Shown here: positions 20,849-28,792 of the stretch, piece after piece
How positions within the stretch are numbered: the first letter of the stretch is position 1
Layout of the letters: each line of letters opens with the position of its first letter
DNA from: Natrinema salinisoli
GTDB lineage: Archaea; Halobacteriota; Halobacteria; Halobacteriales; Natrialbaceae
Length of the DNA stretch: 64,000 nt
Reading direction: 5' to 3'
NCBI RefSeq assembly: GCF_020405205.1
Contig: NZ_CP084469.1
Coordinates: forward strand, 2,790,001 to 2,854,000
Made by a program: the position numbers and the translations under genes
Notes under the pieces: generated by a model
What the model saw: the letters and a program-made list of their open reading frames with translations, nothing else
What the model was told of the DNA's origin: nothing
Database searches by the model: none

Positions 20849-22507
20849 TCACTCGAGCAATAGGAGGCTCGGGTTCTCGAGGTACTCCATGACGGTGTTC
20901 GTAAACTGCGCACCGACGGCGCCGTCGATCAGCCGGTGGTCGAACGACAGGGAGAGCGTCATCACGGATCGCGGTTCGATCGACTCGGTCCCGTCTTCGT
21001 CGGGTACGACGCGCGGTTTGCGCTTTATCTCGCCGATCGCGAGGATCCCCGCTTCGGGGTAGTTGATGATCGGCGTGGCGTACTCACCGCCGATGCCGCC
21101 GACGTTGGTGATCGTGAACGTCGATCCCTGCAGTTCGCCGGGACTGATCGTTCGATCCCGGGCCTTCTGGACGACCTCGTTCATTTCCGAGGACAGCTGT
21201 AACAGCCCCTTTCGATCGGCGTCCTCGACCACCGGCACCATCAGTCCGACGTCCGTCGCGGTCGCGACCCCGATGTTGTAGTAATCGCGGTAGACGATTT
21301 CGTCGTTCTCCTCGTCGATGACCGCGTTCATCTCGGGATACTCTTTCAGCGCCGCGACGACGGCTTTCATGATGAACGGCATGTAGGTCAGCCGGATCCC
21401 GCGCTCCTCGGCGCGCGGTTTGAGGTCGTCGCGGGCGTCGACGAGTGCCGTCACGTCGACCTCGTCGTGGTGGGTGACGTGTGGCGCGCTGTACTTCGAT
21501 TCGACCATCGCCTCGGCGATGCGCTTGCGGACGCCCCGGAACGGTTCTCGGCGTTCGCGTTCGCCCTCGGCGAACTCCGCTCCCTTCGTTCCGACCTGTT
21601 CGCCGGCTTCGACCGCCTCCCTGTCCGCTTCCTGTGCCCGTCGCTGCATCTCGGCGTACTCCTGGACCGCTTCGGGCGTGACGAACGCCTCGCCGTCGCG
21701 CTCCTCGGTGGCCGGGACTGCGTCGATATCGACGCCTTCCTCCTCGGCGAGTCGCCGGGTGGCTGGCGCGGCGAGCGTCCTGTCGCGGTCTGCGGAATCG
21801 ACCTGTGCCGGTGGCTCGGTCGTCGATTCGCTCGGACTCGAGCTCTCGACTTGGGCTGGCGGTTCGGCCCCGGCGGCGGCCGTCTCGCTCGAGTCGTCGC
21901 CTCCCGACGCCACGGATTCGGCCGCTGTTTCCGTCTCCGCGGACGGCTGGGCCTGCGCGCCGCCGGCCGCTCCGCCGCTCGCGGCAGCCTGCACGTCGGC
22001 CGCGGTGATCCGACCGCCGGGACCGCTGCCCTCGATACTCGAGAGGTCGATCCCCTCCTCGCGCGCCATTCGTCGCACGCGCGGGGGCGCGAAGATCCGA
22101 CCCTCGGGCGTCTCGATCTCCTCGGTCTCGGCGCCGGTCGCACCGGGACTGCCGGCGGGCTCGCCATCCCCTGCTTCGGTCCCGGTCGTCCCGTCGGACG
22201 CATCGGCGCCTTCGGCCTCGCTCGCCCGCTCCCCCGTTTCGTCGGGCGTCGGTTCCTCGTCCGCTTCGCCCTCCACGTTGAACGAGATGATCACCGTCCC
22301 GACCGGGACCATCTCGCCCGCTTCGACGTGCAGTTCGCGGACCGTCCCGTCGACCGGTGCAGGGACCTCCACGAGCGCCTTGTCTGTCTCGACCTCCGCG
22401 ACCGGCTGGTCCTCGGAAACCGTCTCGCCTTCCTCGACCAGCCACGAAACCAGTTCGCCCTCCGCGACGCCCTCGCCGACGTCCGGCAGTTCGAACTCTC
22501 TGACCAT
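20849..22507 (-). CDS. pdhC: 2-oxoacid dehydrogenase E2 (dihydrolipoyl acyltransferase)
   Basis: A 552-residue E2 core protein. One lipoyl domain is N-terminal with the lipoylated lysine at residue 43 (ETDKALVEV). A peripheral-subunit-binding domain follows at about 140-174 (APPRVRRMAREEGIDLSSIE). A second, similar segment lies at about 247-281 (APATRRLAEEEGVDIDAV). The catalytic acyltransferase domain ends in SFDHRLIDGAVG with His524 and Asp528. Long acidic Ala/Glu/Ser linkers join the domains. The start is the ATG at 22507, one base from the E1beta stop. Lipoate would come from lipA at 28793. Confidence 0.96.
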   Translation of the reverse strand: MVREFELPDVGEGVAEGELVSWLVEEGETVSEDQPVAEVETDKALVEVPAPVDGTVRELHVEAGEMVPVGTVIISFNVEGEADEEPTPDETGERASEAEGADASDGTTGTEAGDGEPAGSPGATGAETEEIETPEGRIFAPPRVRRMAREEGIDLSSIEGSGPGGRITAADVQAAASGGAAGGAQAQPSAETETAAESVASGGDDSSETAAAGAEPPAQVESSSPSESTTEPPAQVDSADRDRTLAAPATRRLAEEEGVDIDAVPATEERDGEAFVTPEAVQEYAEMQRRAQEADREAVEAGEQVGTKGAEFAEGERERREPFRGVRKRIAEAMVESKYSAPHVTHHDEVDVTALVDARDDLKPRAEERGIRLTYMPFIMKAVVAALKEYPEMNAVIDEENDEIVYRDYYNIGVATATDVGLMVPVVEDADRKGLLQLSSEMNEVVQKARDRTISPGELQGSTFTITNVGGIGGEYATPIINYPEAGILAIGEIKRKPRVVPDEDGTESIEPRSVMTLSLSFDHRLIDGAVGAQFTNTVMEYLENPSLLLLE

Positions 22508-22508
22508 G

Positions 22509-23501
22509 TTAGAACCCCACGGCGTCTCGAATCCCGTCCTCGATGCGCGCCGGCTCGGGCAGGTAGTAGTCCTCGAGCGCGTACAGCGGGAACGGCGTGT
22601 CGAAGCCGGTGATGCGCTCGACCGGCGCTTCCTGGTACAGGAGCGCTTCCTCCTGGATGGTGGCGGCGATTTCGGCACCGAGACCGCCCGTCTTGGGTGC
22701 CTCGTGGACGACCGCCGCCCGGCCGGTCTTCTTGAACGATTCGACGATCGTCTCCTCATCGAGCGGCGACACCGTTCGCAGGTCGACCACCTCGACGTCG
22801 ATCTCGTCTTCGAGGTTCTCCGCGGCCTCGAGCGTCGGCCGGGTCATCGCGCCCCAGGTGAAGACCGAAATGTCGCTCCCTTCGCGGCGGACGGCGGCCT
22901 CGCCGATCGGTACCTCGTAGGATTCGTCCGGCACTTCTTCCCGGAAGGCCCGGTAGATGAGCTTTGGCTCAAGGAAAATAACCGGGTCCGGACTCCGAAT
23001 GGCGCTAGCCAACAGCCCCTTGGTGTCGTATGGCGTCGAGGGGATGACGACCTTGAGTCCGGGCTGGTGGACGAACATCGCCTCCGTCGACTCGGAGTGG
23101 TGTTCCGGCGCGCGGATGCCGCCGCCGTAGGGGGCCCGGATGACCATCGGACACGTATATCGGCCACGGGAGCGCGTCCGCAGGCGCGCCGCGTGCGAGA
23201 CGATCTGATCGAACGCGGGGTAGATAAAGCCCAGGAACTGCATCTCGGGCACCGGCCGCATGCCGTAGGCGGCCATCCCGATCGCCGTTCCGACGATGCC
23301 GGACTCCGCGAGCGGCGTGTCGATGACGCGATTTTCGCCGAACTCGTCGTAGAGCCCTTCGGTCGCGCGGAAGACGCCGCCGTTCTTGCCGACGTCCTCG
23401 CCCATGACGACGACGTCGTCGTCGCGTTCCATCTCCGTGTGCAATCCGTCCCGTACCGCCTGTACCAGCGTGAGGTTCTCTGATCCTGATTCTGCAGCCA
23501 T
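22509..23501 (-). CDS. pdhB: 2-oxoacid dehydrogenase E1 beta subunit
   Basis: A 330-residue transketolase-like E1beta. Typical segments are VMGEDVGKNGGVFRATEGLY, DTPLAESGIVGTAIGMAAYG and MPEMQFLGFIYPAFDQIVSH, and the C-terminal swivel domain includes VVDLRTVSPLDEETI. It pairs with E1alpha to bind thiamine diphosphate and decarboxylate a branched-chain or pyruvate-like 2-oxoacid. It lies one base after E1alpha and one base before E2, a tight operon. In haloarchaea pyruvate is oxidised mainly by ferredoxin-dependent enzymes, so the natural substrate is uncertain. Confidence 0.96.
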   Translation of the reverse strand: MAAESGSENLTLVQAVRDGLHTEMERDDDVVVMGEDVGKNGGVFRATEGLYDEFGENRVIDTPLAESGIVGTAIGMAAYGMRPVPEMQFLGFIYPAFDQIVSHAARLRTRSRGRYTCPMVIRAPYGGGIRAPEHHSESTEAMFVHQPGLKVVIPSTPYDTKGLLASAIRSPDPVIFLEPKLIYRAFREEVPDESYEVPIGEAAVRREGSDISVFTWGAMTRPTLEAAENLEDEIDVEVVDLRTVSPLDEETIVESFKKTGRAAVVHEAPKTGGLGAEIAATIQEEALLYQEAPVERITGFDTPFPLYALEDYYLPEPARIEDGIRDAVGF

Positions 23502-23502
23502 G

Positions 23503-24612
23503 TTATCCCTCTAGTAACGCGTCGTCACCGTAATCCTCCCGGATCGATTCGAAGTACTCGAGCTGTTGCTGTAACCGTTTGGGCATCCCTTCGTACACGT
23601 GTGCGAAGATTTCCTCCGGCTCGGGTCGTTCGACGGATTCGGCCGAGTCGACGGCGTCGGCGACCGTCTCCTCGATCCGGGATTCGATCGCGTCGACCCG
23701 TTCCTCGTAGAGGATCCCGTTCGACCGCAGATACGTCTCGAGGCGCGGGATGGGATCCTTCTGTTTCCAGCGTTCGACCTCGTCGTCGTCCCGGTAGACT
23801 GACGGGTCGTCGGCGGTGGTGTGAGCACCGAACCGGTACTGGACCGCTTCGATCAGCGTCGGCCGCAGTTCGTCCTCGTCGGGGTCTTTCGCCTTTTCGA
23901 CGGCCTCCCTGGTGACTTTGTACACCGCCAGCGGGTCCATTCCGTCGACCTGCACGCCCTCGAATCCGTAGGCGGTGGCCTTCTGTGCGAGGGTCGCACT
24001 GGCCGTCTGGCGCTCGCGGGGCACCGAGATGGCCCACTGGTTGTTGTTACAGAAGAAGACGTTCGGGGTGTCGAAGACGCCCGCGAAGTTCAGGCCCTCG
24101 TGGAAGTCACCCTCGGAAGTCGCCCCGTCGCCGAAGTAACAGATGAAGGCCCTGTCCTCGTCGCGGAGTTTCGAGGCCCAGGCCGCACCGGTCGCGTGGG
24201 GGATCTGCGTCGCGATGGGGACGGCGACCGAGAAGATGTTGACGTCCTCGGGCACGTAGTTGCCCTGCTCGTGGCCCATCCAGTACAGCAGGGTTCGCTC
24301 GAGGGAGAGTCCGCGAACCAGCCCGACGCCGTGTTCGCGGTAACTGGGGAAGACCCAGTCCTCCGCGTCGAGCGCGTGGGCGCTGCCGACCTGTGCGCCC
24401 TCCTGTCCCGACAGCGGCGGATAGGTGCCCATCCGCCCCTGGCGCTGGAGGCTGACGGCCCGCTCGTCGAACCGGCGCACGAGCCGCATCTGTTCGTACA
24501 TCTCGACGAGCCGGTCTTCGGAGAGGTCCGGCACGTCGGCACCCTCTCGAACCCGACCCGCCTCGTCGAGTACCTGTACTCGTTCACGGGGATCGCGCTG
24601 TAGCGTACTCAC
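23503..24612 (-). CDS. pdhA: 2-oxoacid dehydrogenase E1 alpha subunit
   Basis: A 369-residue thiamine diphosphate enzyme subunit. The cofactor motif runs from GDG (residues 161-163, in [20 protein letters not shown]) to NNN (189-191, in [11 protein letters not shown]). Phosphorylation-loop-like [14 protein letters not shown] is present. I chose the GTG at 24612 ([10 protein letters not shown]), because the 30 residues before it do not resemble the family. It is the first gene of the E1alpha-E1beta-E2-E3 operon and its promoter must lie within the 376-bp gap upstream. Confidence 0.95.
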   Translation of the reverse strand: MSTLQRDPRERVQVLDEAGRVREGADVPDLSEDRLVEMYEQMRLVRRFDERAVSLQRQGRMGTYPPLSGQEGAQVGSAHALDAEDWVFPSYREHGVGLVRGLSLERTLLYWMGHEQGNYVPEDVNIFSVAVPIATQIPHATGAAWASKLRDEDRAFICYFGDGATSEGDFHEGLNFAGVFDTPNVFFCNNNQWAISVPRERQTASATLAQKATAYGFEGVQVDGMDPLAVYKVTREAVEKAKDPDEDELRPTLIEAVQYRFGAHTTADDPSVYRDDDEVERWKQKDPIPRLETYLRSNGILYEERVDAIESRIEETVADAVDSAESVERPEPEEIFAHVYEGMPKRLQQQLEYFESIREDYGDDALLEG

Positions 24613-24988
24613 GGGAAGACCCACCTGTACATACTCGGGGTAACTATCGCTCAAGGTAAAGGAGTTTCCCAAATAGTTTACTATCAATGAGATTCTTGCC
24701 AAGCAGTCGGGAACCCACTGTACGATAGCGTACGGACCTGGACAGGAATGAGTGAAACTGACTGTTTCTATTTGTTTGTCTAATTCCGGGCGCTAAATCG
24801 ACGCGGAGACTGGACAAAAGTGAAGTTCGATGACATTCAGTCGACGGCGGACACGGAAGATCGAGAGGACACGCCGCCGTTGTTGCCATAGGGACCAGCT
24901 TCGGGACACATTTCGGTCACGACAGCGATAGCGGATCACGCTATGGCGTCCCGCTCGAGGAGAGGAGCGGTCGAGTACTCGACTCCAG
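24613..24988. other. 376-bp gap upstream of the dehydrogenase operon
   Basis: No gene is visible. The part next to pdhA contains AT-rich segments (24655-24690) that probably hold its promoter. The rest marks the left edge of the lower-GC accessory island. Confidence 0.45.
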
Positions 24989-25312
24989 TCAGACCCAGCC
25001 TCGCTCGCGGAACCAGGCACGGAAGCGCATGAGATACGCCCAGTAGTACACGAGTAGAACGATACTGCCAACGAGAAGCAAAAGCTGCGTGCGTGCTGTT
25101 GCCCAGACCGAACTGTATTTTCCAGCACCCCAGTTGATTTGTTCGGCGAAAGCGGGATGAAGTGCGACGAGTGCATCGCCGAGTACGAACCGGAACAAGA
25201 GCGCGAGTCCGATAATCGTCACCGACGCCGGGATAAAAAAGGAGATGAGCAACTCGTTCCGGAGTTTTTCCTCGTCGTCCTGATCGTAGATGGGATACTT
25301 CGGTTCGCGCAT
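24989..25312 (-). CDS. Small two-helix membrane protein
   Basis: A 107-residue protein with a charged N-terminus (MREPKYPIYDQDDEEKLRNE), a first helix at about 22-48, a loop with NWGAGKYSSVW, a second helix at about 75-96 and a basic C-terminal end (RFRAWFRERGW). I do not recognise the family. It lies at the border of the duplicated accessory region and is transcribed away from the first copy of the membrane protein gene. Codon use is less GC-biased than in housekeeping genes. Confidence 0.65.
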   Translation of the reverse strand: MREPKYPIYDQDDEEKLRNELLISFFIPASVTIIGLALLFRFVLGDALVALHPAFAEQINWGAGKYSSVWATARTQLLLLVGSIVLLVYYWAYLMRFRAWFRERGWV

Positions 25313-25433
25313 GGGGACTATTCCATTACCGGATATCTATAACATTTTCCGAGAATAGAAGAGATAGTAGGATTGGCCTTGGTTCGATAAGATCCGGGAC
25401 AGGAAAGATAGGTAACCGAAAGAATAGTTAATT

Positions 25434-26216
25434 ATGACAATAACAGCACTGTCGATGGTTTCGAACGTCTATCAGGGGTTTTGTCCGTTCCGTCGGTACC
25501 ACCGTGTCGTTCACTGGGTGGGATATCTCTCCGGGTTCGGCGTCTGGATCTGTTGCTATCTGATCGCCGGGTTCATCATTCCATCAGTCGGTGTCGTCTC
25601 CGTGGCAGTCACGACCGTAGTCGCATCCGTACCAACTGGAATCTACATGGGACTACTCTACAGTCGGGCCGTCGGGAGTCCATGGGGAAACATGTTACTC
25701 CCGATAGGTGTTCCGGTAATGACCCCAGAGTTGCTGTTGACTCGTCCGTTTCCGGGGACAGCGATGCCCGAAAGCGATTACGGTACCCTCGTGATTATCG
25801 GCGGCGGGATGATCGGGGGAACACTCGTTGCACTCCGAACGATCCAGAACAAGTACGCGACGATGGACGACGTGTTCGCGTGGGAACAAACAGTCATGCC
25901 CTACAGCGTCCGTGTCGTCGACGACGATTGGGTCGCGAAACAGCCGTCGTACGACCGCGAGTACAAAACTGATCGACCGCTCCTCGATCCACGCAGTACA
26001 GAGTTGTACGACCTCCATTTCGACTTCAAAAAGAGTCTGTTCGGAATGGTCGTCGCTGCACCCGCGGTCGCCGCGAGTTTATACGGATCAGCGACGTACG
26101 ATGACCTCGCATTCGAAGTGGCAATGATGTTTGCGTTCCTCTATCTGTTCCACAACTCACTGCAGGTGGACCAGCGAGATACCGAGCGTTCGACAGGCGT
26201 CACGACCCAGCAGTGA
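25434..26216 (+). CDS. Unknown membrane protein, duplicate copy 1
   Basis: A 260-residue protein whose N-terminal half has about four helices (first from residue 27, WVGYLSGFGVWICCYLIAGF) and whose C-terminal half is a soluble segment (EQTVMPYSVRVVDDDWV) followed by two more helices. I do not recognise the family. A paralog at 27182 is nearly identical over the first 35 residues and about two-thirds identical overall. If the start is homologous to the paralog, it would be the ATG at 25455 (MVSNVYQG). It converges with a broken gene at 26444-26940. Confidence 0.75.
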   Translation: MTITALSMVSNVYQGFCPFRRYHRVVHWVGYLSGFGVWICCYLIAGFIIPSVGVVSVAVTTVVASVPTGIYMGLLYSRAVGSPWGNMLLPIGVPVMTPELLLTRPFPGTAMPESDYGTLVIIGGGMIGGTLVALRTIQNKYATMDDVFAWEQTVMPYSVRVVDDDWVAKQPSYDREYKTDRPLLDPRSTELYDLHFDFKKSLFGMVVAAPAVAASLYGSATYDDLAFEVAMMFAFLYLFHNSLQVDQRDTERSTGVTTQQ

Positions 26217-26284
26217 CCCCCTCTTGGCGCTGGTGGCAGACGCAGCACTCTCGAGGTGATCCCCCGCAGATCACAGTGGGTGTG

Positions 26285-26390
26285 AGGAATGGGTTGTGAC
26301 ACGGTTTCACAGTACAGGAATCCGAGATTCGTGTCGGCGATGAAACGTCCCGTCTCGTACTCGTCTACCTGATCGCAGCGGGAACCGTTT
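26285..26390 (-). pseudogene. Relic 1 of the lipA 3' end
   Basis: On the minus strand this stretch can be read as YETGRFIADTNLGFLYCE, matching YETWRRVAEEELGFLYCA near the C-terminus of the intact LipA (28912-29015). At DNA level an ungapped 73-base comparison gives about two-thirds identity. There is no reading frame for the rest of LipA, so it is a decayed fragment left by duplication. Confidence 0.7.
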
Positions 26391-26443
26391 GCTGCACTGA
26401 ATGGCTGGATTCCAGCCGATTACCGAATTGAGAATCGACGTTC

Positions 26444-26940
26444 CTATTCGGTCTCTTGCTCGTTTCGAGTCTCCTCGAAGAAGGCTGGCGGAAAATGCTC
26501 TCGATTCCAGTCGTCGATCCGCCCGGGGCCGAGTATGCCGAACCACACGAGCAGACAGCCAAAGGCGGAAAAGAACGCGGGGCAGGTGAGCGCAAGGACC
26601 ACGCTAGCCGTGTAGAGACGATCGATTTGGATGTCTCCGGCGAGAACCATTCCACCTCCGAAGAGAAATGGCCAGCCCGCACTCAGTATGAGATTCAAGA
26701 CGGGGCCGCCGAGTGCGCGAGTGAATGCGATGCCGAGAACGAGTCCACAGAGTGCGCCGCCAGCAGAAATCGCTGTCACTGTGCCACCGCCACCGAGCGA
26801 GACGTATCCAACTATCCAGGCCACACCTGCATAAACATCGCTGCAAAGTGCGAGAGTGTGGATCCCCCCTCGAACAGGGAGAGTATCCCTGAAACCGTCT
26901 GTGGCACGGTTATTTCATACTCGGGCTTAAATTTCGGCAT
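26444..26940 (-). pseudogene. Broken membrane protein gene, paralog of 28171-28668
   Basis: This copy starts at ATG 26940 (MPKFKPEYEI) and reads in step with its paralog (MPKSKSRRKV) through SLFEGGSTLSHFAA, then meets a stop (TAG) after WPG. A one-base deletion near 26835 explains this: the following frame continues AGVAWIVGYVSLGGGGTV and runs to 26444, matching the paralog to its end. The total length, 497 bases, is one short of the paralog's 498. The downstream frame could be translated from an internal GTG at 26824 (126 residues, three helices), so residual function is not excluded. Confidence 0.8.
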
Positions 26941-27009
26941 CGGGCGAGAGGTTGAATATTTTCACTGATAGCTTTTGTGTCACTGGCCAATAGTGCACCA
27001 TCGGCCGCA

Positions 27010-27154
27010 ATGAGTCTGTTTTTGCCATTTACGCCCTCCAGTACCGGCTCTTCCTTTTCCACGATAGTCAGGCTGACTAGCTTTCTTCTCGATGCGGGCA
27101 CGTAGTCTAGCAAGTCGTTTCTGTAGCTTTCGGATTCGACGACCGAAAAGATCG
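27010..27154 (-). other. Possible transposase-derived fragment
   Basis: One frame on the minus strand reads GRRIRKLQKRLARLRARIEK and goes on with a lysine- and glycine-rich stretch. This basic helical pattern recalls the N-terminal part of TnpB/OrfB proteins of IS200/IS605 elements. No other part of a transposase is seen. The basic composition contrasts with the acidic proteome, which supports foreign origin, but the identification is weak. Confidence 0.3.
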
Positions 27155-27181
27155 TGTACTCTAGCAATAACAGCACTGTCG

Positions 27182-27931
27182 ATGGTTTCGAACGTCTATC
27201 AGGGGTTTTGTCCGTTCCGTCGGTACCACCGGGTCGTTCACTGGGCGGGATACCTCTCCGGGTTCGGCGTCTGGATCTGTTGCTATCTAGTCGCCGGGTT
27301 CGTTGTTCCTTCGGTCGGTCTCATCTCCGTTGCAGTCACTACCGCAGTTGCGGCCGTCCCGACTGGGATCTACATGGGGCTGCTCTACAGTCGGGCTGTC
27401 GGGAGTCCGTGGGGGAACATATTGTTCCCGACGGCTGTACCGCTACTGATCCCAGGGCTGTTTCTCACTCACCCGTTCCCGGGGACGACGATGCCCGAGA
27501 GCTGGTTTGGAACACATATTACTGTCGCCGGTGGGATGATCGTAGGGTTAGCCGTCGTACACAGGACGATCCAGAACGGATACGCGAAGATGGACGACAT
27601 CCTCGCGTGGGAGCGAACCGTCATGCCCCACAGCGTCCGTGTCGTCGACGACGAGTGGCTCGCCGAACAACCGGCGTACGACCGCGAGTACAAAACTGTC
27701 CGACCGGTCCTCAATCCTCGCATTACAGCGTGGTACGACGTCAGCTTCGATCTCAAAGGCGGCCTGTTCGGGATGGTCCTCGCTGCGCCCGCGGTCGCGC
27801 TCGGTGCGTACGGAGTAGCGACGTACGATGACGTCGCATTCAACGTGGCGATGACGGTCGCGCTCTGCTATCTGCTTCACAACACCCACCAGATCGATCG
27901 ACAGGATACCGAGGCTCACCGAACGGGTTGA
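27182..27931 (+). CDS. Unknown membrane protein, duplicate copy 2
   Basis: A 249-residue paralog of the protein at 25434-26216. Both share MVSNVYQGFCPFRRYHRVVH and the soluble motif SVRVVDD.W.A.QP.YDREYKT, with several helices on each side. DNA identity is close to complete over the first 110 bases, starting just before the ATG, and lower later. The sequence before the ATG differs from copy 1 and has no start codon at the place of copy 1's ATG (25434), so 27182 is the only good start. It is followed by a lipA relic and an intact partner gene. No function is known to me. Confidence 0.75.
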   Translation: MVSNVYQGFCPFRRYHRVVHWAGYLSGFGVWICCYLVAGFVVPSVGLISVAVTTAVAAVPTGIYMGLLYSRAVGSPWGNILFPTAVPLLIPGLFLTHPFPGTTMPESWFGTHITVAGGMIVGLAVVHRTIQNGYAKMDDILAWERTVMPHSVRVVDDEWLAEQPAYDREYKTVRPVLNPRITAWYDVSFDLKGGLFGMVLAAPAVALGAYGVATYDDVAFNVAMTVALCYLLHNTHQIDRQDTEAHRTG

Positions 27932-27987
27932 AGCAACACTGGCCCCTTTGAACGACCCAGCGATCTCGAGGGAATATCTCACAAATA

Positions 27988-28125
27988 ACGGCTGACAGGT
28001 AGTCGAAGTCGGCGCGAGGAATGCACCATGACCCGCTCGCACAGTAAAATCCTAGACACTCTTTGATAACGGAACGCCACGTCTCGGATTCGTCCGACTG
28101 ATCGGAGCGCTGGAAGCTGTACTGG
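27988..28125 (-). pseudogene. Relic 2 of the lipA 3' end
   Basis: On the minus strand this reads ETWRSVIKECLGFYCASGSW, close to ETWRRVAEEELGFLYCASGP in intact LipA, with one small deletion. The DNA match runs from GCACCATGACCCGCT to GAGCGCTGG. The rest of lipA is absent. It occupies the same place in the second duplicated unit as relic 1 does in the first. Confidence 0.75.
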
Positions 28126-28170
28126 CTAACGAGGACCCCAGCCAATCACCGAATCGAAAGCTGACAGTTT

Positions 28171-28668
28171 CTATTCGGCATCTGGCGTGTTCTCAGTTTC
28201 CTCGAGGAAGGCTGGCGGGTGTGTCTGTCGAGCCCAGTCGTCAGCACGACTAGAACCGAGGATAGTGAACCACACGAGCATACAGCCGACGGTCGAAAAG
28301 AGCGCAGGCCAGAGAAGCGCGACTCCCATACTAAATGCGTCTAAACGCTCGATCTGAGCGTTTTCGACAATGATGATGGCACCCAAAAAAAGGGACGGCC
28401 AGACGAGACTCATCATGAGATTTAATCCGGGTCCGCCAAGTGCCCGAGTAAAGGCGATACCGAGAACGAGCCCACAGAGGGTACCGCCAGCAGCGAGAGC
28501 AAGCAGTGTCCCGCCACCGCCGAACGAGATGTATCCGACTAGCCAGGCTCCACCGGCAGCGAATAGTACTGCCATGTGCAAGAGTGTCGAGCCACCCCTG
28601 AACAGCGAACTTGCTCCTTTAATTGTCTGCGGGAAGACAACTTTGCGCCGGGATTTAGATTTCGGCAT
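28171..28668 (-). CDS. Unknown four-helix membrane protein (intact paralog)
   Basis: A 165-residue protein with a basic N-terminal tail (MPKSKSRRKVVFPQTIKGAS), four transmembrane helices (residues about 38-56, 60-85, 92-110, 116-142) and an acidic C-terminus. Glycine-rich loops (SFGGGGT, ALGGPG) separate the helices. The ATG at 28668 is chosen because it aligns with the start of the broken copy at 26940. It converges with the membrane protein gene at 27182, with a lipA relic between them. I do not recognise the family. Confidence 0.72.
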   Translation of the reverse strand: MPKSKSRRKVVFPQTIKGASSLFRGGSTLLHMAVLFAAGGAWLVGYISFGGGGTLLALAAGGTLCGLVLGIAFTRALGGPGLNLMMSLVWPSLFLGAIIIVENAQIERLDAFSMGVALLWPALFSTVGCMLVWFTILGSSRADDWARQTHPPAFLEETENTPDAE

Positions 28669-28792
28669 TGAGTGAGTGATTGAATGTTTCATTAATAGTT
28701 TTTATGTCATAGAATATGACACATCATCAGCTTCAGTGAGTTGCTGTTTCTGCCGTTTCGTTTCCCCGTTCGTCTGTGAGACGTAACACTGG

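Noticed and set aside
26910-27176. 88-residue minus-strand frame spanning the start of the broken gene
   Set aside because: It overlaps the conserved start region of gene B in another frame, and part of it aligns instead with a basic transposase-like frame.
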